This document shows positions 8,321 through 16,996 of a stretch of DNA of 64,000 bases, piece after piece; position 1 is the stretch's first letter, and every line of letters starts with the position of its first letter. The position numbers were made by a program, and so were the translations under genes. Under the pieces are notes generated by a model. That model had not been told where the DNA came from. It saw only the letters and a program-made list of their open reading frames with translations, and did not search any database. The stretch is from contig NZ_SOZE01000021.1 of the NCBI RefSeq assembly GCF_004519315.1, positions 43,756-107,755 on the forward strand, in the 5' to 3' direction. Source of the stretch: Mucilaginibacter psychrotolerans (GTDB lineage Bacteria > Bacteroidota > Bacteroidia > Sphingobacteriales > Sphingobacteriaceae).

Positions 8321-8758
8321 TTATTCTGCGGCAAAACTTCCTCCACTCATCGCTTTTTGAAAAGCTTGTGGGTTCCAGTATTCCCTATAGTGTACAATCA
8401 GGCCGTCACGAAATGTTACAAAAGTGGCGTAACTCATTTCGTATGGATTACCATTGCCTATCACAACGCCAGATGCACTCCATTCTGCTATGGCTACGTT
8501 AGCATCATCCGTACCATAAATTTTCAGTGTAGGCAGAGATTTTACGTCAATATAGCTTGGGTAATCTTTAAGGTATGCATAAAGTGACTCACGACCTTCG
8601 AACTTCGCCTGTGACCCTTCAGGGGCAAAAGGGAATTCTGCTACCACATCATCAGCACACAGTTCCGTCCAACCTTTCATGTCTTTGGCAAGAAAGGTGT
8701 CTAAACTTTTGCGGAGAAGTTCGGTAGCAGGCTTGGTGTTAAAATTTGTATTGCTCAT
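8321..8758 (-). CDS. SnoaL-like / NTF2-fold protein
   Basis: 145 aa. Length and pattern fit the NTF2-like superfamily: an N-terminal helix (ELLRKSLDTFLAKDMKGWTELCADDVVAEFPFAPEG), then curved beta-sheet strands ending in YATFVTFRDGLIVHYREYWNPQAF. Such proteins are often ketosteroid-isomerase-like enzymes or small binding proteins; the substrate is unknown. It lies downstream of the Crp/Fnr gene on the same strand but beyond its terminator, so it probably has its own promoter. Neighbouring regulator and oxidoreductase genes suggest a small stress or detoxification group. Confidence 0.78.
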   Translation of the reverse strand: MSNTNFNTKPATELLRKSLDTFLAKDMKGWTELCADDVVAEFPFAPEGSQAKFEGRESLYAYLKDYPSYIDVKSLPTLKIYGTDDANVAIAEWSASGVVIGNGNPYEMSYATFVTFRDGLIVHYREYWNPQAFQKAMSGGSFAAE

Positions 8759-8840
8759 TTCTGTAATTTATATTTCTTAGTTGATTTAACAATGCAAAAT
8801 TGCATTATCCCTAAGCCCTTCAACGATGAGAAATGATAAA

Positions 8841-8870
8841 AAAAAGCATTGACATTTGTCAACGCTTTTT
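8841..8870 (-). terminator. Terminator of the Crp/Fnr gene
   Basis: Arms 8841-8854 and 8857-8870 pair over 14 positions with one G-U wobble on the minus-strand RNA, and that transcript continues into a run of U. It lies 26 bases beyond the Crp/Fnr stop and should also work partly in the other direction. Confidence 0.75.
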
Positions 8871-8895
8871 TGGAAACCATACTTTAAAACCAACT

Positions 8896-9477
8896 TTATT
8901 TCAGCGATTGCTTTCTAATTCTGCTTAATGTTTCTTTGGTAACCCCCAGATAAGAAGCAATAATGTGTTGTGGGAATCGCAGATTAAACTGGGGATGGTT
9001 TTGTGCAAATTCCTCATAGCGTTTTTCTGCCGTATTGCTGATGGTGGAGCTTAATCTTCTGTTATTGGCGATGGCATATCTTTCATCCATCAAACGAATC
9101 ATTTCTACTAAGGCAGGTATTTTATTCATCAAATCCAACATGTTTGCTCTGGAAATAATGAGCAACTGGGTATCTTCCCAAGCATCAATATTATATATTG
9201 ACGGGGTTAGCATTATGGAACTTTCACGGTCAGTTGCCCAGTAATTTTCTATATAGAGATGCACAATATGCTCACCCCCTTTGTCATCTACGCTATATTG
9301 TCTCATCGCGCCTTCTAAAATAAACCCTGTATTCTTACACACCTCCCCTGCCTGCAAAAAATATTGTTTTTTCCGTAGTCTCTTGGGTTGAAAAGAAGTT
9401 ATAATCAATTTTTCTTCTTCACCTGTAAGTGAGGACGAAACATATTGATTAATATATGTTATAAGGGGCTCGTGCAT
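8896..9477 (-). CDS. Crp/Fnr-family transcriptional regulator
   Basis: 193 aa. The N-terminal cyclic-nucleotide-type beta-roll (about 15-115) includes LRKKQYFLQAGEVCKNTGFILEGAMRQY. A dimerisation helix follows, then a helix-turn-helix near 163-190 (FPQHIIASYLGVTKETLSRIRK). No cysteine cluster of the FNR type is present, so it is not an Fe-S oxygen sensor; the ligand is unknown. Many Bacteroidetes homologues regulate an adjacent oxidoreductase or SnoaL gene, and both types lie next to this one. Confidence 0.9.
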   Translation of the reverse strand: MHEPLITYINQYVSSSLTGEEEKLIITSFQPKRLRKKQYFLQAGEVCKNTGFILEGAMRQYSVDDKGGEHIVHLYIENYWATDRESSIMLTPSIYNIDAWEDTQLLIISRANMLDLMNKIPALVEMIRLMDERYAIANNRRLSSTISNTAEKRYEEFAQNHPQFNLRFPQHIIASYLGVTKETLSRIRKQSLK

Positions 9478-9829
9478 GTATTATTAATTGTTAAGTTATT
9501 ATAGTGAAACTAATTCAAACGATGATAAAGTTACGAAGAATGCACGCCGTGTTAATCATTACATAAGTGTTAAGTAATTTGCTAAAAAAGGTTTAGACTT
9601 AATTTATACCATAATCGGAGGTGTGACTGTATTGCTTTTGCAATACAGTCAGAATTATATATACTGCTTCCGCCAAAGCGTCCTAACTAACCTAAAGCAG
9701 TAAGTTCAATGTTAAGCCGGTTAACGTGGCGGTTTAAAAGCAAGCGGTTCAAATACTTATGTCTTAATTTATAACCTACTATCCTTTGTTTTGCAACTGT
9801 GATGGCAGGGACAGTCATTCCAATATTTA
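9478..9829. other. 352-base intergenic region
   Basis: Upstream of the Crp/Fnr gene and downstream of the broken oxidoreductase. It holds the hairpin at 9624-9651. I see no coding frame or clear promoter. Confidence 0.5.
9624..9651. repeat. Perfect hairpin, 12-base arms
   Basis: TGACTGTATTGC (9624-9635) pairs with GCAATACAGTCA (9640-9651) around TTTT. Neither strand has a proper U-tract after it, so it is not a classic terminator. It could be an RNA element, an operator or a mobile-element remnant. Confidence 0.6.
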
Positions 9830-10829
9830 TTATTTTACCTTGATGACCACTTTTCCTTTTGCGCGGCCAGATTCCACATAAGTCAACGCATCGTTAGTTT
9901 GCTCAAATGCAAATATTTTATCGATCACCGGTTTAATTACCCCTACTTCTATCAATGCTGTAATATTTGCGAGTTGACTGCCTTCTGCCCTCATAAATAA
10001 GAATCGGAAGGTCGCACTCGCTTTTTTTGCTTTTTTCTTTGCGCCGGAGCTCAGAAGCTTTGTCACCAATTTTAGATACCAGGGTAAGCCTATCTCCTCT
10101 GCAAATTCCGGCGTAGGAGGCCCAACCAATGAAATCAGCTGCCCGCCAGCTTTCAGGATGCGGAATGATTTGTCAAGGATTTTGGTATTCACGATTACTG
10201 TGCAGCACCAAATCGTAGTCCTTCAATAGAGTTTCAAAATCTTCTGTTTTGTAATCAACCACGAGGTCTGCACCAAGCTTTTTAACCCAATCAGCATTAG
10301 TGGCGCTTGTGGTTGTTGCCACATAAGCACCTAGATGTTTGGCCAACTGGATAGCGAATGTACCTACCCCCCCGGAACCTGCCTGAATAAAAACTTTTTG
10401 TCCTTTTTTTACATTTCCGATCTCTACAAGCGCTTGCCAGGCCGTTAAACCAACCAATGGAATAGAGGCAGCTTCATCCATGCTGAGGTTTTGGGGTTTT
10501 AAGGCTAAATCGCCTTCATTGACAGCAATGTATTCGGCAAAAGTGCCTATTCTGTAATCACCTACCCTGGAATACACTTCATCGCCGATTTTGAACCTGC
10601 TTACTTTTGAACCCACCTTAGTTACCACACCTGCTACGTCGTGTCCGTTTACAAATGGTGGCTTATAGGGTAAAAATAATTTGAAATCGCCGTTTCTGAT
10701 AAGTGAATCCAATAAATTGACCCCCGCTGAATGTATTTGTACCAATACCTCATTTTCTTTCACAACTGGTTCCGGTAATTCGGCCAGCTGTAATTTTTCC
10801 TTTTTGCCGTAGCTTTTTACGATGAATGC
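9830..10829 (-). pseudogene. Broken NADP-dependent zinc-type alcohol dehydrogenase / quinone oxidoreductase
   Basis: Recognisable medium-chain dehydrogenase/reductase over about 330 codons, in two frames. The N-terminal frame has the GroES-like domain (NEVLVQIHSAGVNLLDS, GHDVAGVV) and the nucleotide motif AGSGGVGTFAIQLAKHLGA. It then stops early after DLVLHS. The C-terminal frame (from about 10192) continues with DKSFRILKAGGQLISLVGPP. One extra base in the GAATACC run (about 10185-10190) explains the shift. The usual start (MKAFIVKSYG in relatives) is replaced by SCAFIVKSYG, with no good start codon, right beside the tRNA-Leu gene. Two independent lesions support real decay. Confidence 0.85.
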
Positions 10830-10863
10830 ACAAGAGTGTGGATAGCAAGGAATAGCAAGAACC

Positions 10864-10899
10864 AAAAAGCCTCCAAAATCAATGACTTTGAAGGCTTTT
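10864..10899 (-). terminator. Terminator of tRNA-Leu(UAG)
   Basis: On the minus strand AAAGCCTTCAAA pairs with TTTGGAGGCTTT (one wobble), ending in U-rich sequence. It starts about 8 bases after the tRNA. Confidence 0.75.
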
Positions 10900-10907
10900 A
10901 CTTTTTG

Positions 10908-10989
10908 TGCGGAAGAAGGGACTCGAACCCCCACGCCTCGCGGCGCCAGATCCTAAGTCTGGTGCGGCTACCAATTACGCCACTTCCGC
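10908..10989 (-). tRNA. tRNA-Leu (anticodon UAG)
   Basis: 82 bases. The acceptor arm GCGGAAG pairs with CTTCCGC and discriminator A. The D-arm, a T-arm with GGTTCGAGTCC, and a long variable arm (GCCGCGAGGC) mark a class II tRNA. The anticodon loop CTTAGGA gives UAG (reads CUA). CCA is not encoded. Confidence 0.95.
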
Positions 10990-11087
10990 ATTTGGTTTTT
11001 TAGAGTGTGCAAAGATAGCTTTTAATGCGTAATAATAAAACAGTATTTGATATTTTTAGCTATCTACCGCATTATATTGCTATTAAT

Positions 11088-11870
11088 TTAAGAGAAGGTT
11101 TCTAGTAAAGCCTTAAAATATGTAGGAGCCTGTAGCAAACGGCTTCCATACCAGGAAAACATCTCGCCGTCTACTAATATTATCTTAGCATTTGGCAGCA
11201 GTGCTTGTATTTCTTCCACGTGTTTTTGGGCAAAAGGATAAGGTTCTGAAGAAAGCAATACCAGTTGAGGAGCAGCTGCAATCAATTCCTGATTGGTTAC
11301 CTGCGGGTAGCGCGGCAGCGCAAATACATTTGTAAAGCCGCAATACAGTAGCATACTATCTATAAACGTGCCGCTGCCGGCCACCATATAAGGTTTCCGC
11401 CATATAAAATAAGCACTGATAAATGTAGTAACCGGCCTTACGAGTGCGACAAATTCCTGTCTTATTTTGTCGGTTAAGAGCGCAGCCTCCTTTGCCCTGC
11501 CGGTTATTTGGCCCACTCCGCTAATCATTTGCAACGCGCTGGGCAAATCGTTAATATCGCTTACCCAAACGGGATATTGCGCCATCAGTACTTCTACCTG
11601 CCTCTGCTCGTTCTCCTCTTTGTTGGCTATGATAAGATCTGGCTTAAGGGCATAGATGGCCTCCAAATCGAGCTGTTTGGTTCCTCCAACTTTAATTTTG
11701 CCATTTACTTTTCCTGCGGGGTGAACGCAGAATTTGGTGACGCCGGCTACTTCGGCCTCAAGGCCCAGAAAAAACAATAGTTCCGTTTGAGACGGAACTA
11801 TGGATATTATTCTTTTCGGCGGCTGTAGTATGGTTACAGACCTTCCTAATTGGTCATGAAAAACAGGCAT
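11088..11870 (-). CDS. BtuF-like helical-backbone metal-receptor protein
   Basis: 260 aa. Family of periplasmic cobalamin/iron-type binding proteins: RIISIVPSQTELLFFLGL near the start, then LDLEAIYALKPDLIIAN, and a C-terminal lobe with AAPQLVLLSSEPYPF. Unlike exported relatives it has no visible signal peptide (starts MPVFHDQLGRSVTIL), as is common for the version found in Bacteroidetes. No BtuCD genes follow. Its stop is near the end of the polysaccharide operon, and its start lies four bases from the stop of the priming glycosyltransferase, so it is probably read with that operon. Ligand unknown. Confidence 0.82.
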   Translation of the reverse strand: MPVFHDQLGRSVTILQPPKRIISIVPSQTELLFFLGLEAEVAGVTKFCVHPAGKVNGKIKVGGTKQLDLEAIYALKPDLIIANKEENEQRQVEVLMAQYPVWVSDINDLPSALQMISGVGQITGRAKEAALLTDKIRQEFVALVRPVTTFISAYFIWRKPYMVAGSGTFIDSMLLYCGFTNVFALPRYPQVTNQELIAAAPQLVLLSSEPYPFAQKHVEEIQALLPNAKIILVDGEMFSWYGSRLLQAPTYFKALLETFS

Positions 11871-11873
11871 TGA

Positions 11874-13223
11874 TTACTTGCCTTTCCCCTGTACCATTAC
11901 CTTGACAGTTTTGAGGATGATGTTCAGATCTGAGTTGAGGCTGATGTTTTGCAGGTAAAGCAAATCATACCGCATGCGGTCGCACATCTGATCCACATTT
12001 TCGGCATAGCCGTAATGTACCTGGCCTATCGAAGTCAACCCCGGTTTTACGCGAAGCAGCTTTTTGTAGCTGGGCATTTTCTCAACAATTTGCTCTATGT
12101 AATACTGCCGCTCGGGGCGCGGGCCCACTACCGACATATCTCCCTTTAGCACATTCCAAAACTGTGGCAGTTCATCTAAGCGTGTGCGGCGCATCATCAT
12201 ACCCCATTTGGTTATTCGGGGGTCGTTATCTTTAGAAAGCTGCGGGCCCGCCAATTCGGCGTTTACGCGCATGCTGCGGAATTTATAGATGTAAAACGGC
12301 TTTTCGTTTTTTCCTATTCGCTCCTGGCGAAAAAAGGCGGGGCCCTTAGAGGTAAGCTTGGTAACAACACAAAGCATCACAAACACGGGCGCACCTGCTA
12401 ACATCACTACAGACGAGAATAAAACATCGAAACCCCTTTTAAGTATCTGTATCTTTAATCCAATCTCGGGGTGCGAATTCAGGTGCAGTACGGGTACGTT
12501 ATCGTAATTAACGAGATGGGCGTAATTATTTCCAAGTATCAAATCTGATACTACCTTAATCTTAATTAAGTAGGCATCTCCCATTTTTACCAGCCGGTTC
12601 AAAAGCTCGGGGTTCATTTGTTTGTAGCAAACAAATATTTCGTTAGGTGCCTTCTCTACCAGCCCACGTATCAGTTCGTCTTCAGAGATCGCTGCTATTT
12701 CGTCGTCAGAAATAAAGTCGCTTAGGTCATAACCATACTCGGGATGTTGCGAAAAAGATTTTACAAGGCGATCTGAAATATTCTTGTCGCCGATAATGAT
12801 GATCTGGCGATGATTGTATCCTTTTTTACGGATATAGTCCAAAAAAAAGAACAGTGCCGACCTTTGTATCACTACAAACACAAAAAAGAGACTATAACTG
12901 AGCATTACCTCGGAGCGGGATATATCGAATATCTTAAAGAAATAAATAATGGCAAAAACACATAACAGGTGGTATATCAACGTGAGGAGGAACTTGTTGA
13001 TGTTGTCCCTCAATTGCAGAGGCCTGAACACGTAAAAACTCCTCGATAAAGCAGAAACCATTACCCATGCAATATTTACCAACAATATGAAAGTGAGCGA
13101 ATTACTTTGCGGAATGAATGCACCGAATACGAAAAAATGCGCATTGTACAACGCAAGATTCAACAATAGCAGGTCACTTAGAAATACAAAACCCGGCAGT
13201 TGCTTCGAGTATCGTGTCGTCAT
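11874..13223 (-). CDS. Undecaprenyl-phosphate glycosyl-1-phosphate transferase (WcaJ-like priming enzyme)
   Basis: 449 aa. It starts the polysaccharide repeat by moving a sugar-1-phosphate from a nucleotide sugar to undecaprenyl phosphate at the inner membrane. The first half has four hydrophobic helices, then a cytosolic domain (about 130-240: IIIIGDKNISDRLV). The C-terminal catalytic domain (about 265-445) has FDVLFSSVVMLAGAPVF, KFRSMR, a DELPQFWNVLKGDMS box and VVGPRPE. This is the PNPT-independent, WcaJ/WbaP type; which sugar it adds (glucose or galactose, for example) is not readable. It is the last biosynthetic gene of the locus. Confidence 0.92.
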   Translation of the reverse strand: MTTRYSKQLPGFVFLSDLLLLNLALYNAHFFVFGAFIPQSNSLTFILLVNIAWVMVSALSRSFYVFRPLQLRDNINKFLLTLIYHLLCVFAIIYFFKIFDISRSEVMLSYSLFFVFVVIQRSALFFFLDYIRKKGYNHRQIIIIGDKNISDRLVKSFSQHPEYGYDLSDFISDDEIAAISEDELIRGLVEKAPNEIFVCYKQMNPELLNRLVKMGDAYLIKIKVVSDLILGNNYAHLVNYDNVPVLHLNSHPEIGLKIQILKRGFDVLFSSVVMLAGAPVFVMLCVVTKLTSKGPAFFRQERIGKNEKPFYIYKFRSMRVNAELAGPQLSKDNDPRITKWGMMMRRTRLDELPQFWNVLKGDMSVVGPRPERQYYIEQIVEKMPSYKKLLRVKPGLTSIGQVHYGYAENVDQMCDRMRYDLLYLQNISLNSDLNIILKTVKVMVQGKGK

Positions 13224-13393
13224 ATGTTTATCCGGTAAGGTGTAGTAAAAGTACGTTTTTTACAACAAAAACCCGCATGGCAGGTATTTGTTAACAACAT
13301 TATTACCAAAACAATGCCGCAATCTTAACGAGGAATACTTTACGACAAAATTGGGAGCCGATTGTTTGCTAATGCAAAATACGATGCGCCCGG

Positions 13394-13957
13394 TTAAAAA
13401 GCATCATCGACCGCGCCACAGATAATATGGCCTATGAGGATGTGCATTTCCTGGATATTGGCCGTGATTTCTGATGGCACAACGATGTTTACGTCGCAGC
13501 AATCGTTCATTTTCCCTCCGTTGCGGCCGGATAAGCCGATGGTTACGCAGCCTGCCGCCTTACCAGCCACGAGCGCTTTGACCACATTGGGACTATTGCC
13601 GCTGGTAGATAAACCAATCAATACATCGCCAGCAACAGCAAGGCCTTCAACCTGCCTTTCAAACACACGGTCGTACCCGTAATCGTTGCTTATTGCGGTT
13701 AGTGCGGAGGTATCAGTAGTGAGTGCTATAGCGGGCAATGAGCGCCTTTCTTTTACGTACCGGCCTATAAACTCCGCAGCTATATGCTGCGCATCGGCCG
13801 CACTACCGCCGTTGCCAAAGAGCAGTACCTTTTTGCCGTTTTTGCTACAGGCTACTACTATTTCGCAGGCCCTTGCAATATCGCCGTTTAAAGTTGCCAG
13901 CGTTTTTTTTGCAACGTTTATGTGTTCTTCAAAAAGCGATGCGATATATTGTTCCAT
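13394..13957 (-). CDS. gmhA: D-sedoheptulose 7-phosphate isomerase
   Basis: 187 aa, GmhA length. It converts sedoheptulose-7-phosphate to D-glycero-D-manno-heptose-7-phosphate, the first step to ADP-heptose. It has a SIS domain: LLFGNGGSAADAQHIAAEFIGRY, TTDTSALTAISNDYG, and GLSTSGNSPNVVKAL. The stop lies one base from the start of the next gene (hldD), so the three heptose genes form a tight unit. Confidence 0.93.
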   Translation of the reverse strand: MEQYIASLFEEHINVAKKTLATLNGDIARACEIVVACSKNGKKVLLFGNGGSAADAQHIAAEFIGRYVKERRSLPAIALTTDTSALTAISNDYGYDRVFERQVEGLAVAGDVLIGLSTSGNSPNVVKALVAGKAAGCVTIGLSGRNGGKMNDCCDVNIVVPSEITANIQEMHILIGHIICGAVDDAF

Positions 13958-13958
13958 A

Positions 13959-14969
13959 CTAATAAAATGCTTGTTTCGATAAATAGTTTCGTACGTAATC
14001 GTCTACGCCATCTTCCAGCGTGTAAAATTTATCGTTGTAACCGGCTGCATGTAGTTTTTGCATGTTTGCTTCGGTAAAATACTGGTACTTGTCGCGGATA
14101 TCAATTGGCATATCAATAAACTCCACTACAGTTTCTTTATCAAGGCCGCTAAAAGTGGCAGCAACCAAGTCGTAAAAGCTTCGTGCCTCGCCGGTGCCCA
14201 GATTGTAAAGCCCATTTTTTTCTTCGGCCCAGTCGCCGTCAACCATAGTTACCATCATCCAGTTTATCACCTTAAGCAGGTCTTTTACATACACAAAATC
14301 GCGCAGTTGTTGACCGTCCTCAAAATCCGAGCGGTGGCTTTTAAAAAGCTTCACTACGCCATCTTTATTGATCTGGTTAAAGGAGTGAAATATCACGCTG
14401 GCCATACGGGCCTTATGATATTCATTTGGGCCGTAAATGTTAAAGAACTTCAAACCTGTCCAGCTTGGTGGCTGTGCATCCTGCTTTAAAGCCCATTTAT
14501 CAAATTCGTTTTTGCTGATACCATAGGGATTGAGCGGTTTTAACGCTTCAACAACTTCATGATTATCGTCGTACCCCAATTCGCCGGCGCCATAGGTGGC
14601 AGCTGATGAAGCGTATATTAGCGGCACATTGTTGACTGTACAGTAGTTCCAAACAGCAATAGAGTAATCTACGTTCAACTTCTGGTGAACCGCGTAATCA
14701 AATTCAGTGGTGTCGGTGCGCGCACCGAGGTGAATGATGGCGGCTATTTGGCCTTCGTATCCTTCGAGCCACTTGAACAGCATATCGAGCTGTACTAACT
14801 TCTTATACTTCTTGGTTTGCCAGTTGCTTTGTTTGTCATCAGCACCAAAATCATCTACCAAAATAAGGTTAGTAAAGCCATGCTCATTCAAATATTGCAC
14901 CATGCACGAACCGATAAAACCCGCTGCGCCTGTAACGATTATGGCCGAATTGCTATCCATATTGCACAA
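13959..14969 (-). CDS. hldD: ADP-L-glycero-D-manno-heptose 6-epimerase
   Basis: 336 aa extended SDR. The Rossmann motif is VTGAAGFIGS, and the catalytic YxxxK is YGISK (NPYGISKNEFDKWAL). HldD-type features include RTDTTEFDYAV and FNIYGPNEYHKARMASVIFH. It epimerises C6 of the ADP-heptose. The start lies three bases from the kinase stop. Confidence 0.93.
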   Translation of the reverse strand: MCNMDSNSAIIVTGAAGFIGSCMVQYLNEHGFTNLILVDDFGADDKQSNWQTKKYKKLVQLDMLFKWLEGYEGQIAAIIHLGARTDTTEFDYAVHQKLNVDYSIAVWNYCTVNNVPLIYASSAATYGAGELGYDDNHEVVEALKPLNPYGISKNEFDKWALKQDAQPPSWTGLKFFNIYGPNEYHKARMASVIFHSFNQINKDGVVKLFKSHRSDFEDGQQLRDFVYVKDLLKVINWMMVTMVDGDWAEEKNGLYNLGTGEARSFYDLVAATFSGLDKETVVEFIDMPIDIRDKYQYFTEANMQKLHAAGYNDKFYTLEDGVDDYVRNYLSKQAFY

Positions 14970-14972
14970 TGC

Positions 14973-15926
14973 TTAATTCTCGAATTTATGTTCCACTTCG
15001 GGCAAAGTAGCCGTAGCGCTCCCCACTTTGCTTACTACTACAGCTGCTGCGTGGTTAGCAAAATTGCAGGCATCGTAAAGGCTATTACCAGATGCTATCG
15101 CCACGCCCAACGATGCCAGCACGGTATCTCCCGCGCCGGTTACGTCTATTACATCCAGAGCCTTTGTTGGGATAATTTGTAATCCTTGCGCATCGTAAAT
15201 GGCAATCCCGTCTTCAGACATGGTGATAATCACGCTATCGCAGCCTGTAATCTCTTGTATTTTGGCACAGGCCAGGCCAAGGCTGTCGTAATCTTTTATA
15301 TTTATACCAGATGCTGCCACGGCTTCTTTGCGATTAGGTTTAATAGTGTTTGCGCCTTTATATTTAGCGAAATCCGCCCCCTTGGGATCTACGATTGTTT
15401 GGATGCCATATTCTCGGCAAAGGGTAAAAATACCGTGAAGCAAAGTCGGCGTAAGTAAACCCTTATCATAATCGGATATTAAAACGATATGATGGTTTTT
15501 GATATGCTCTTTAAGGTAGGCAAGTACCTTCTGTTCTTTTTGATAACTGATAGGTTTGGTTATCTCTTTGTCTAACCGGATAAGCTGATGATTGGCCACC
15601 AATACTCTCGATTTTATGATGGTGCAACGCTCCGCATCTTTAAAGATGCCCTTTCCGCTAATATTGGATGCGGCTAGTTCGCTCAATACTATTGCCGCGT
15701 TGTCATCCTCGCCTACTACGGCGGCAATATCAGCCAGGCAGCCAAATGCAATCAGGTTCTTCAATACGTTGCCTGCACCGCCCAACAAGTGCTGCTCGCG
15801 TATAATTTCTACAACCGGCACTGGTGCTTCGGGCGATATACGGTTGCAGTTGCCGTAAATGTAATGGTCGATCATGAGATCGCCGATTACTAATACGTTA
15901 ATGGCAGTGTCAATTTTATATTTCAT
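14973..15926 (-). CDS. rfaE1: D-glycero-beta-D-manno-heptose-7-phosphate kinase
   Basis: 317 aa, PfkB/ribokinase fold: NVLVIGDLMIDHYIYGN at the start, GGAGNVLKNL, and the anion-hole/catalytic motif DVTGAGDTVLASL near the C-terminus. It matches only the kinase half of E. coli HldE; the nucleotidyltransferase half is absent, so HldE is split in this organism. GmhB is also not in the window. Confidence 0.91.
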   Translation of the reverse strand: MKYKIDTAINVLVIGDLMIDHYIYGNCNRISPEAPVPVVEIIREQHLLGGAGNVLKNLIAFGCLADIAAVVGEDDNAAIVLSELAASNISGKGIFKDAERCTIIKSRVLVANHQLIRLDKEITKPISYQKEQKVLAYLKEHIKNHHIVLISDYDKGLLTPTLLHGIFTLCREYGIQTIVDPKGADFAKYKGANTIKPNRKEAVAASGINIKDYDSLGLACAKIQEITGCDSVIITMSEDGIAIYDAQGLQIIPTKALDVIDVTGAGDTVLASLGVAIASGNSLYDACNFANHAAAVVVSKVGSATATLPEVEHKFEN

Positions 15927-16019
15927 ATGATATGTTGAAGATAGCGGCCGGGCTAATATAGCCGGTAACTACTGCCTTAAAAACATTTACTAAATATTGT
16001 TCAGCTACAAGGCCTTTGT

Positions 16020-16937
16020 TTAGTGCCAATAGTACCTATGCATCGATAGCTTCCTAACGAGGCTAAGCGGCATTATTTTATAGGCCCCTCCCATTTTATA
16101 GCCCAACCATTTAGCAAAGATAGAAGCAATTGATTTAACTATGTACCGCTGGTGCTGAAAGAAGGCATATTTGAGTTCCGATTTCACAAATTTCAGCCCC
16201 TCGCCCGTGGGTTTGCCGTATTCTTTGATTAGCCAGTCGTTCTGCTCGTGAAAAACGCGGGTATCGAAGTAACGCTTGAATTCCTCTGAAATTTTATAAT
16301 CGTGCGAGTGGTGAGCGGTGGCTTCGGCCACATAAGCTATCCTGAAACCGGCTTTGATCATCTTTGCGCCTACTATAGCGTCTTCGCCCATGATAGATTC
16401 CGTTGGGAAACCACCAATTGCTTGTAATGACGTTTTACGGTACGACGAAAAAGAATTAGAACAAAAAAACACCTTGAAGCCAAGCTTCTCTTTATCCGCT
16501 AACGAGCGCACATTGGACGCTGCGGGATAATTGAACGAACGTAAATGCGCCTCTAAAGGCGTGGCGTTTTTATTAGGCAACTGCCTGCCGTAAGCGATGC
16601 CAACCTCGGCATCATGGAAAGCTTCGACGAGCTTGCTGAGGCTGTCCGACGTTGCCAGGATGGCATCGTGAGTCAGGAAAATACAGATTTCGCAAGCGAC
16701 TGGTGTGTTATCTGCCAACATCTGCCGGGTTGCGCCATGGTTGAATTCGGATTTATCTATCTTTATTACCGTAAAACCGTATTGTTCGGCCAAGGTCACA
16801 GTGTTATCAGTAGAACCCGAATCTACCACGAGCTTGTGGAAACCTACCAAATCCTGCATCACTACTGATTTCAACGTTTCTTCCCACAGGCTGCCTGCGT
16901 TATAGGTGGGTATGCAAACGGCATATTTAGCGTCCAA
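16020..16937 (-). CDS. Family 2 glycosyltransferase (rhamnosyltransferase-like)
   Basis: 305 aa. GT-A fold: AVCIPTYNAGSLWEETL, LVVDSGSTDNTV, FLTHDAI (the acidic motif region), and MGEDAIVGAKMIKAGF. The FNHGATRQ motif is common in enzymes annotated as rhamnosyltransferases, but donor and acceptor cannot be fixed. It is part of the minus-strand polysaccharide operon. Confidence 0.85.
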   Translation of the reverse strand: MDAKYAVCIPTYNAGSLWEETLKSVVMQDLVGFHKLVVDSGSTDNTVTLAEQYGFTVIKIDKSEFNHGATRQMLADNTPVACEICIFLTHDAILATSDSLSKLVEAFHDAEVGIAYGRQLPNKNATPLEAHLRSFNYPAASNVRSLADKEKLGFKVFFCSNSFSSYRKTSLQAIGGFPTESIMGEDAIVGAKMIKAGFRIAYVAEATAHHSHDYKISEEFKRYFDTRVFHEQNDWLIKEYGKPTGEGLKFVKSELKYAFFQHQRYIVKSIASIFAKWLGYKMGGAYKIMPLSLVRKLSMHRYYWH

Positions 16938-16996
16938 AACGTGCTCCTTCTTTATTTTCGTACATCACTGACTAATGATTATTGCTGCAATAAGTT

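Noticed and set aside
10830..10934. N-terminal extension of the broken oxidoreductase
   Set aside because: The translated text is tRNA 3' end and terminator sequence, not protein.
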